Made by a program: the position numbers and the translations under genes. A stretch of DNA of 7,907 nt from an uncultured Gemmatimonadaceae bacterium (lineage in GTDB: Bacteria; Gemmatimonadota; Gemmatimonadetes; Gemmatimonadales; Gemmatimonadaceae): NCBI GenBank assembly GCA_955652265.1, contig CATPBD010000144.1:1-7907 (forward strand), read 5' to 3'. The notes under the pieces are model-generated. The model saw only the letters and a list, made by a program, of their open reading frames with translations. It ran no database searches and was not told the DNA's origin. Below are positions 1-5,018 of this stretch, piece by piece. Positions within the stretch are counted from its first letter, which is position 1. Each line of letters starts with the position of its first letter.

Positions 1-126
1 GCAGCGCTCATGCTCGGCGTCGCTCGCGGGTTCGATACGGGAATGGAGCCTCCGTTCCAGGAGTTCCCGATGCAGATGACGTCCGCCCGAGAGTACGTTC
101 GGCGGTTGGCGGGAAAGGCGTCGTAG
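1..126 (+). CDS. C-terminal end of an unrecognised protein (partial at left edge)
   Basis: The first base opens a reading frame of 41 codons that ends in TAG at 124-126. The start lies outside the window. The frame is supported by codon use: 33 of the 41 codons end in G or C. A terminator hairpin also begins about 22 bases after the stop, as expected for the end of a transcription unit. The visible tail reads from AALMLGVARGFDTG to YVRRLAGKAS, is soluble-looking, and ends in a basic amphipathic stretch. I do not recognise the family and assign no function. Frame 2 is closed by a stop codon near base 77. Frame 3 stays open only by running through the terminator, which makes it less likely. Confidence 0.6.
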   Translation, partial: AALMLGVARGFDTGMEPPFQEFPMQMTSAREYVRRLAGKAS

Positions 127-147
127 CAAAGCCCCAGTTGCCAGAAA

Positions 148-183
148 GGAAAAACGGAGCGTCTTTCGACGCCCCGTTTTTCT
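148..183. terminator. Bidirectional rho-independent terminator
   Basis: Bases 150-163 (AAAAACGGAGCGTC) pair with 168-181 (GACGCCCCGTTTTT) around a TTTC loop, with one internal A/C mismatch at 158/173. The hairpin has an A-tract on the left and a T-tract on the right, so each strand reads a GC stem followed by a run of T. It lies between two convergent genes, the plus-strand partial gene ending at 126 and the pilin ending at 202, and can end transcripts from both. Confidence 0.88.
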
Positions 184-201
184 AGACTAGCTTCAGCCTA
201 T

Positions 202-567
202 TTAGACGCAGGTGATTACACCGGGGGTGGTCACACCGTTATCGCAAAGCTTCGCTGAAAGAGCGTGCGTAGCAGTGGCGGTCCAGGCAGGCGGCGGGCC
301 AACAACCGCGGTCGCCAGCACGGTCACGTTCGTCGAAGGCGTAAAGCCCTGCGCTGAACCGTCGCCAGAGAAGTACGCGCCGTTGTTGTCGGCGGCGTAC
401 TGCTCTTCATACGTCGCGAGGTTACGAAGGTCAGACTTCATAGCCGCGACATACGCCTTGTCTTTTGTGTTCGCAAACTTCGGAATCGCTATCGCGGCAA
501 GAATGCCGATAATGACGACAACGATCAAAAGCTCAATGAGTGTAAAACCCCTTTTGTTGCTCGACAT
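202..567 (-). CDS. pilA: Type IV major pilin (PilA-like prepilin)
   Basis: This is a 121-residue prepilin. The short basic leader MSSNKRG is followed by FTLIELLIVVVIIGILAAIA, a class III signal: prepilin peptidase (PilD) would cut after Gly7 and methylate Phe8. The Glu at mature position 5, needed for subunit packing, is present. Residues 8-30 form the hydrophobic helix that holds the subunit in the membrane and later forms the pilus core. The mature protein would be 114 residues. It has a Pro-Pro-Pro segment at mature 84-86, a WTATATH segment, and two cysteines at mature 101 and 113 that probably close a small C-terminal disulfide loop. The ATG at 567 was chosen because it gives a proper leader and has AGGAG six bases upstream. 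The pilSR genes upstream and a sigma-54 promoter favour a pilus pilin over a type II secretion pseudopilin, although sequence alone cannot fully separate the two. Confidence 0.93.
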   Translation of the reverse strand: MSSNKRGFTLIELLIVVVIIGILAAIAIPKFANTKDKAYVAAMKSDLRNLATYEEQYAADNNGAYFSGDGSAQGFTPSTNVTVLATAVVGPPPAWTATATHALSAKLCDNGVTTPGVITCV

Positions 568-573
568 TTCTGT

Positions 574-578
574 CTCCT
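574..578 (-). promoter_or_regulatory. Ribosome binding site of pilA
   Basis: The minus strand reads AGGAG followed by a six-base spacer (ACAGAA) and ATG. This is the clearest ribosome binding site in the window. It fixes the pilin start at 567 instead of the in-frame ATG 47 codons upstream, and it fits a highly expressed major pilin. Confidence 0.85.
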
Positions 579-590
579 GAAGCAGTGTTA

Positions 591-619
591 GGTACTGAGC
601 GCACGTAGCACCTAGTACC
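591..619 (-). repeat. Inverted repeat in the pilA leader
   Basis: GGTACT at 591-596 and AGTACC at 614-619 are perfect 6-base inverted arms separated by 17 bases. In the predicted pilA mRNA leader they could form a small stem-loop about a dozen bases upstream of the AGGAG. The stem is short and the loop long, so it may be a chance match. No riboswitch class is recognised. Confidence 0.3.
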
Positions 620-658
620 AGAAAGACGCCCGCCCCTTTGGGAGGCAACCCCTGCCTA

Positions 659-674
659 AGCACCCTCGGTGCCG
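659..674 (-). promoter_or_regulatory. Sigma-54 (RpoN) -24/-12 promoter of pilA
   Basis: The minus strand reads CGGCACCGAGGGTGCT. Against the sigma-54 consensus TGGCACG-N4-TTGCW it keeps the -24 GG (672-673), the following CAC, the -12 GC (660-661) with its preceding T, and the exact 10-base gap between GG and GC. Mismatches fall at consensus positions 1, 7 and 12. Transcription would begin near base 648 and leave a leader of about 80 bases before the pilA ATG. PilR-type activators are known to drive pilin genes from sigma-54 promoters, and pilR is the next gene upstream. The start site itself is inferred. Confidence 0.72.
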
Positions 675-678
675 AGGG
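663..678. repeat. Perfect inverted repeat overlapping the pilA promoter
   Basis: CCCTCGG (663-669) and CCGAGGG (672-678) are perfect 7-base inverted arms around TG. The right arm overlaps the -24 element and the left arm lies between the -24 and -12 elements. It could be an operator for a dimeric regulator, or a hairpin in any RNA reading through from pilR. It is not followed by a T-run on the minus strand, so it is not a standard terminator. Confidence 0.5.
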
Positions 679-739
679 GCTTACTCCTGCTAGGTCGTTA
701 GGCACCAAGGGGTTATGAATGGACTCGTGCGGCCTCCGA

Positions 740-774
740 GCGTCGTGTTATGGTGCTTTTTGCGAATCGTTATG
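740..774 (-). promoter_or_regulatory. Paired direct repeats, candidate PilR upstream activator site
   Basis: The minus strand carries CATAACGATTCGC (774-762) and CATAACACGACGC (752-740). Both fit CATAAC-N4-CGC, and they lie 22 bases apart, which is two helical turns. A third, shorter CATAAC lies at 717-712. Relative to the predicted pilA start near 648 the pair sits at about -92 to -126, where sigma-54 activators usually bind. That these are PilR sites is inference from position, repetition and neighbouring genes. Confidence 0.5.
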
Positions 775-787
775 CAATTTGCAAAGC

Positions 788-2161
788 TCAGCTGTTGAGC
801 CCGTACCGCGAGAGCTTGCGATAAAGGGTCGAGGAATCGATGCCGAGCACCTCTGCGGTGCGGGCCTTGTTTCCGCCCTCGTTCTCCAACACCCACATTA
901 TGTAGGCTCGCTCGATCGTATCGAGGGTCGGGTTGGTCTGCGCCACGTCACTTACCAGGGGATCAGACCTGGGCTCGACGACCCGCTCCGGAAGTGCTGA
1001 GAGCGGGATCGAGTCTCCTTTGGCGAGAATCGCTGCGCGCTCGAGCGCGTTTTCCAGCTCGCGCACATTGCCTGGCCAGGAGTACTGCTGCATAGCCGCC
1101 AGCGCTTCGGGTGTGATGCCTCTCGGCGGCTCTCCCCGGGCTTCGCCTGATCTCTTGAGAAATAACTCGGAAAGGAGCGCAACGTCGCCCGGCCGCTCTC
1201 GAAGCGGTGGCAGGATTATCGAGATCACGTTCAGGCGGTAGTAGAGATCGCTTCGAAAGATTCCGCGCTTTATCTCTTCTTCGAGGTCGCGATTGGTCGC
1301 GGCGATCACGCGGGCGTGCACCGGCTTCGCCTCGGTCGCCCCGACTGGAATTACCTCGCGTTGCTGCAACACGCGAAGCAGCTTCACCTGGGTAGCCGGA
1401 GTTGTCTCGCCGATTTCGTCGAGGAAGAAGGTTCCATCGGAAGCCGCCGAAAAGAGTCCCTCCTTGTCGCGCGACGCCCCCGTGAATGATCCTTTCACGT
1501 GTCCGAAGAGCTCGCTTTCGAGCAGGCTCTCAGGCAGCGCACCGCAGTTTATGGACAGGAAAGGCTTGGCGGAACGCGGCGACAGGTCGTGTATGTAGCG
1601 TGCCACGACTTCCTTCCCTGTTCCGGATTCACCCTGGAGCAGAACAGTCGAATCCGTGGCGGCAACCGATTCAGCCACGTGCAGCGCATCGAGCCAAGGC
1701 TTGCTGGAGCCAACCGGGCGGCCGGTTCGGTCCTTCCGCTTCACTTCCGCTTTGAGCGTCTTGTTCTCGCGTCGCAAGTTGCGGTGTTCGGCCGCGCGAC
1801 GCACGATCGTCACAAGCTCCTCATTCTTGAACGGCTTCTGTATGTAGTAGAAGGCGCCGTTGTTCACCGCACCGATAGCCGACTGCAGACTGGCCTGGGC
1901 GGTCATCAGAATGACTACTGCTTCCGGGTCGTGTGCTCGAACCGATGCGAGAATATCGAGTCCGGTCACGTCCGGCATCCTTACATCGGTGAGTATCAGC
2001 TCCGGCTTCAACGCCGCTATCTGCTCGAGACCTTTCTTACCTCCGAGCGCGGTATAGGGCGTGAATCCTTCGCTCTTGAGCAGAATGCGGATCGTGTCGA
2101 GAATGCCCATCTCGTCATCAATCACCAGAACGGTGGCCGACGCAGGTGCGGTCGCGGTCAT
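788..2161 (-). CDS. pilR: Sigma-54-dependent response regulator PilR (NtrC family)
   Basis: This 457-residue activator has the full three-domain NtrC layout. Residues 10-125 are the receiver domain, with acidic pocket D15/D16, phospho-acceptor D59 (LILTDVRMPD), T87 and K109. A helical linker leads to the AAA+ sigma-54 interaction domain (about 153-385), with Walker A GESGTGKE at 177-184, the sigma-54 loop GSFTGA at 224-229, Walker B FFLDE at 245-249, arginine-finger region near R303-R309, and GNVRELE at 364-370. Residues 414-454 form a Fis-type helix-turn-helix. The GSFTGA form, in place of the common GAFTGA, also occurs in known PilR proteins as I recall them. Phosphorylated PilR would remodel RNA polymerase-sigma-54 at the pilA promoter downstream. 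The ATG overlaps the pilS stop as ATGA and no strong ribosome binding site is visible, so translation is probably coupled to pilS. Confidence 0.92.
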   Translation of the reverse strand: MTATAPASATVLVIDDEMGILDTIRILLKSEGFTPYTALGGKKGLEQIAALKPELILTDVRMPDVTGLDILASVRAHDPEAVVILMTAQASLQSAIGAVNNGAFYYIQKPFKNEELVTIVRRAAEHRNLRRENKTLKAEVKRKDRTGRPVGSSKPWLDALHVAESVAATDSTVLLQGESGTGKEVVARYIHDLSPRSAKPFLSINCGALPESLLESELFGHVKGSFTGASRDKEGLFSAASDGTFFLDEIGETTPATQVKLLRVLQQREVIPVGATEAKPVHARVIAATNRDLEEEIKRGIFRSDLYYRLNVISIILPPLRERPGDVALLSELFLKRSGEARGEPPRGITPEALAAMQQYSWPGNVRELENALERAAILAKGDSIPLSALPERVVEPRSDPLVSDVAQTNPTLDTIERAYIMWVLENEGGNKARTAEVLGIDSSTLYRKLSRYGLNS

Positions 2162-3600
2162 GACTTGTGCTTCGTGGACGCTTTCGGCGTACGCTTCGCT
2201 CCATCGCTCCCGAGCTTGGGCAGAATCACCGTGAATCGGGTGCCACCCTTCTGGCGCTCGCTGTCCACCAGTATAAAACCGTGGTGTGCTTCAACGGCGC
2301 GATGTACGATGGAGAGCCCTAGCCCGCTGCCGCCGGATTTCGTCGTCACGAACGGCTCAAAAAGTTTGTCCTTTATCGAGTCCGGTATTCCCCGACCCTG
2401 GTCGGTAACGCGCAGCATTACGCCACCACGAGAGAAGTGTTCGGCTTGCGCAGGAAGCTGGCGGTGGGTGAGCTCGGCCGCTTCGAGTCGGACTTCCCCG
2501 CCCGGAGGAGATGCCTGCACTGCATTGAGAAGGAGGTTGAAGATCGCACGATGCAGCAGATCATCATCCCCGACGACGACCAGAGAACTTGAAGAAAACA
2601 GTTCTCGAATTGTCACCTTCTCCGGTTTATCCGGATGCGTGACAACCAGCGCGGCGGCGTGGCGTGCAATCTCGATTAGATCCAGGCGGCGCACGCTCGT
2701 AACTCCGGTCCGGGCGAAATCGAGGAACTCCGATAACAGGCGCGACAATCGATCTGACTCGCGCTGAACGAGCTTTGTGAGAATCCGCGTATCGTCGTCA
2801 GCCCCGGGAACCTTTGCCAGCAACTCTGCCGCGCTGCGAATCGACGCGAGCGGGTTCTTGATCTCGTGCGCCAGTGATGCGCTCATCTCGGCGACCGCTT
2901 CGAGTCGCTCGGCACGGGTGTGCAGCCGCTCGATGTCCGTTTCGCGCAGCCTGAATGCAGCGAGCTCGGCGGCCATCTCCTCACGACCTGCATTGGCTTC
3001 ACGCAGCCTTGCCCCAATGTAGCCGCAGCCGAGAGCGACCGCGCCGAAGATTCCCAGCTGCACGAGAACCGGCAGGTCGAACGTCGAGGCCTGATCGACA
3101 ATTGTTACGGCAAAGTAGAGGACGTCACCCAACAACGCGATCAACAGCACACCGGCGGGAGGGAGCACGAGCGCGCTGACCGCGATGACGAGAATGTAGA
3201 GCGGAGCAAGCTGCGAAGGCGTGCCTGCCTGTGTCAGGTGAACCACTGTGGTCACTAGGAGCAGGTCAAAGAGCATCTGCACATAGAAGAACGAGTCACC
3301 AAGCCTGACTCTTCCCTGCTCGCTGTAAAACATCGACCCGGCAGTGAAAAGGAGGGTCGATACGAAAGCGAGTGTCGCGACTAGTGTCGCGCTGCTGTCG
3401 GCTGCGCGCCAAACGACAATGGCGGCGATGAAGATGGCGGTCGCCAGAGAGAGGCGCCCAAGATAGAGGACCTGGAGGACGCGTTCCCTACCTCTACCAG
3501 AGCCGAAGGGCAGCGCGAGCGCGGGCTGCGAAACGTCCGGCGTCACGGGCACGGCCGATAGCACGGGTTCCAAATTGCGGGAATGGGGCACTGCGGTCAA
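2158..3600 (-). CDS. pilS: Membrane sensor histidine kinase PilS
   Basis: This 480-residue protein (numbered from the TTG at 3600) senses a signal in or at the inner membrane and phosphorylates PilR. Six hydrophobic segments at about 49-64, 71-91, 107-121, 130-147, 149-169 and 176-196 match the six-helix PilS pattern. A linker of about 48 residues leads to the HisKA domain, with phospho-His H245 in SASLAHEIKNPLASIR. The HATPase_c domain follows: N-box around N355/N359 (FNLLLNAVQAS), G1 DQGRGIPD at 400-407, F-box LFEPF at 413-417, and G2 GGSGLGL at 423-429. The linker is too short for a PAS domain, which some PilS proteins carry. In Pseudomonas, PilS is known to sense pilin in the membrane; whether this one does is inferred. 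The start is uncertain: TTG 3600 has GGAG seven bases upstream but overlaps a TATAAT. GTG at 3591 or 3564 are alternatives. Confidence 0.9.
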   Translation of the reverse strand: MTAVPHSRNLEPVLSAVPVTPDVSQPALALPFGSGRGRERVLQVLYLGRLSLATAIFIAAIVVWRAADSSATLVATLAFVSTLLFTAGSMFYSEQGRVRLGDSFFYVQMLFDLLLVTTVVHLTQAGTPSQLAPLYILVIAVSALVLPPAGVLLIALLGDVLYFAVTIVDQASTFDLPVLVQLGIFGAVALGCGYIGARLREANAGREEMAAELAAFRLRETDIERLHTRAERLEAVAEMSASLAHEIKNPLASIRSAAELLAKVPGADDDTRILTKLVQRESDRLSRLLSEFLDFARTGVTSVRRLDLIEIARHAAALVVTHPDKPEKVTIRELFSSSSLVVVGDDDLLHRAIFNLLLNAVQASPPGGEVRLEAAELTHRQLPAQAEHFSRGGVMLRVTDQGRGIPDSIKDKLFEPFVTTKSGGSGLGLSIVHRAVEAHHGFILVDSERQKGGTRFTVILPKLGSDGAKRTPKASTKHKS

Positions 3601-3629
3601 TTATACGCTCCGGCGTGAGCCTAAGTCCC
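3600..3629 (-). promoter_or_regulatory. Possible sigma-70 promoter for pilSR
   Basis: The minus strand carries a perfect TATAAT at 3605-3600 with GGGACT (3629-3624, three of six bases matching TTGACA) 18 bases upstream. If used, transcription would start near 3593, inside the longest pilS reading frame. The TTG start at 3600 would then not be in the message, and translation would begin at GTG 3591 or GTG 3564. The -35 match is weak, so the call rests mainly on the -10 and the divergent arrangement. Confidence 0.38.
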
Positions 3630-3643
3630 TACTACTATATAGA
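3615..3643 (+). promoter_or_regulatory. Possible promoter for the CNNM/CorC gene
   Basis: An AT-rich TATATAGATT lies at 3636-3645 in otherwise GC-rich DNA. TATAGA (3638-3643) can be paired with GTGAGC (3615-3620) at a 17-base spacing. Transcription would start near 3650, almost at the ATG at 3654, giving a leaderless or nearly leaderless message. This would explain why no ribosome binding site precedes that ATG. The -35 is weak. Confidence 0.33.
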
Positions 3644-3653
3644 TTACACCCAT

Positions 3654-5018
3654 ATGGTCCTTGGAATTCTTGCTGCGGGCGCCGCGGATCCTCCGTCTAT
3701 GACCGCGGCCGCCAGCAGCATGGTTGCCGTGCTTGGACTGGTTGCGCTGAACGCCTTTTTCGTCGCTGCGGAGTTCTCCCTGGTGGCCGCGCGACGCAGC
3801 AAGATCGACGAAATGATCGGCAAGGGCGATCGTGGCGCCCGCACAGTTCAGGCAGCACTCCAACATTTAGACCGCTACATCGCCGCCACGCAACTGGGAA
3901 TCACCATAGCGTCGCTTGCCCTTGGCTGGATTGGCGAGCCGGCACTGGCCCACCTCTTCGACACCCTCTTGCGTAATGCGGGGTTGAACCCCTCGCCGAC
4001 CGCGAGCCACGTCGCTGCCTTACCGGTCGCGTTCTTCCTGCTCACGTTTCTTCACATAGTCCTGGGAGAGCTCGCGCCAAAGTCCGTCGCGCTGGCCAGC
4101 CCTGAGAAAACCGCCAGGGCGGTTACGCGGCCGCTCATGGTCTTCGCGCGATTCATGGCGCCATTCATCTGGGTGTTCAACGGCGCGGCAAACGGCCTGC
4201 TCCGGGTTTTGGGCGTGGAGCCCTCCAGCGATGAGGAGGGTCACAGCCCGGAGGAGATTCGGTTCATGGTGATGCAAGCCCATGCGAGAGGGACGCTGGA
4301 CGAGTCAGATCGCGCGATGCTGGCGGGCGTTCTGGATTTCCACGAAAAGAAGGCAAGAGATGTCATGCGCCCGCGAACTGAGGTCGTCGCGCTTGATGTC
4401 GAATCGACCGAGCAGGAAGTCTGGGAAGTTCTGAGACGCGAGCGCTACTCACGCTATCCGGTGTACCGCGAATCGCTGGACGACGTGATCGGAGTCTTCC
4501 TCGCAAAGGATCTGTGGCTTCACTCAGGAGACGCTCCATTCAATCTCGCGGACTTCGTTCGCGAGCCAATGTACGTGCCCGACAGCAGGCCGGCGGAACG
4601 CGTGCTCGACGACCTGCGTAAAACGCGTGCTCACATGGCGGTCGTGCTCGATGAATATGGAGGGACGGCCGGCGTCGTCACGATGGAAGATCTGGTCGAG
4701 GAAGTCGTCGGTGAGATCGCGGACGAGTACGACTTCGCGTCCCGGGAATCGATAGTGACCGATGGTGTCCTCGAGCTCGCCGGATCTCTCTCACTCATCG
4801 ACGTCCGCTCTGACTACCGCGTGCAGATACCTGAGGGAGATTGGACGACGTTGGGGGGGTACGCGTTTGCGAAGCTTGGACGCCTGCCGAGAATGGGCGA
4901 CCGGATTCCGATTCCGGGCGGCGAGATGGAAGTCGTCGCCATGGACGGTCGTCGCATCGCTGCTCTCAGAATCCACCGCGCGGGCGTCAGAGCAACCGCC
5001 GCCGCCCATTCGGCCTAG
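3654..5018 (+). CDS. CNNM / CBS-pair / CorC_HlyC membrane protein (UPF0053, hemolysin-C-like)
   Basis: This 454-residue inner-membrane protein has the standard family layout. The CNNM transmembrane domain covers about 23-210, with helices near 23-43, 77-97, 118-139 and 159-184; it includes the signature ALNAFFVAAEFSLV and the conserved GELAPKS at 138-144. Two CBS modules follow, about 237-297 (beginning near RDVMRPRTEV) and 302-357 (with LDEYGGTAGVVTMEDLVEE at 332-350). A CorC_HlyC domain (about 367-442) ends in MDGRRIAALRI. Relatives are linked to magnesium/cobalt efflux or sodium-coupled magnesium transport, with CBS domains binding adenine nucleotides; older names call them hemolysins, usually without proof. 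The ATG at 3654 was chosen because it gives a typical family length. A GTG at 3615 would add 13 residues, and ATGs at 3699 and 3720 also precede the first helix. None has a good ribosome binding site. It is divergent from pilS, and no functional tie to pili is seen. Confidence 0.9.
   Translation: MVLGILAAGAADPPSMTAAASSMVAVLGLVALNAFFVAAEFSLVAARRSKIDEMIGKGDRGARTVQAALQHLDRYIAATQLGITIASLALGWIGEPALAHLFDTLLRNAGLNPSPTASHVAALPVAFFLLTFLHIVLGELAPKSVALASPEKTARAVTRPLMVFARFMAPFIWVFNGAANGLLRVLGVEPSSDEEGHSPEEIRFMVMQAHARGTLDESDRAMLAGVLDFHEKKARDVMRPRTEVVALDVESTEQEVWEVLRRERYSRYPVYRESLDDVIGVFLAKDLWLHSGDAPFNLADFVREPMYVPDSRPAERVLDDLRKTRAHMAVVLDEYGGTAGVVTMEDLVEEVVGEIADEYDFASRESIVTDGVLELAGSLSLIDVRSDYRVQIPEGDWTTLGGYAFAKLGRLPRMGDRIPIPGGEMEVVAMDGRRIAALRIHRAGVRATAAAHSA
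5015..5018. other. Overlapping stop codons of two convergent genes (CTAG)
   Basis: The palindrome CTAG holds TAG on the plus strand (5016-5018, end of the CNNM gene) and TAG on the minus strand (5017-5015, end of the ligase gene). The coding regions overlap by four bases and leave no intergenic space for a terminator, so each transcript must run into the antisense strand of the other gene. Confidence 0.9.

Noticed and set aside
568..708. In-frame 47-codon extension of the pilin to an ATG at 708
   Set aside because: It would bury the class III prepilin leader, run over the sigma-54 promoter and predicted transcription start, and ignore the AGGAG that fits the ATG at 567.
751..763. TGGTGCTTTTTGC on the plus strand as a second sigma-54 promoter
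   Set aside because: The GG to GC gap is 8 bases instead of 10, and it points into the end of pilR where no plus-strand gene exists.
785..800. Small hairpin GCTCA/TGAGC at the pilR stop as a terminator
   Set aside because: The stem is only five base pairs plus wobbles and is followed by TTTGCAAATT instead of a clean T-run. Read-through from pilR into pilA is probably possible.
1499..2767. 422-codon plus-strand open frame opposite pilR and pilS
   Set aside because: It is antisense to two clearly conserved genes, has no recognisable domain, and its composition is typical of a mirror frame in GC-rich DNA.
3615..3653. GTG start giving the CNNM protein 13 extra residues
   Set aside because: It has no ribosome binding site and lies in a possible -35 element, and the extension is not family-like. 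It remains possible, so the true start is uncertain.
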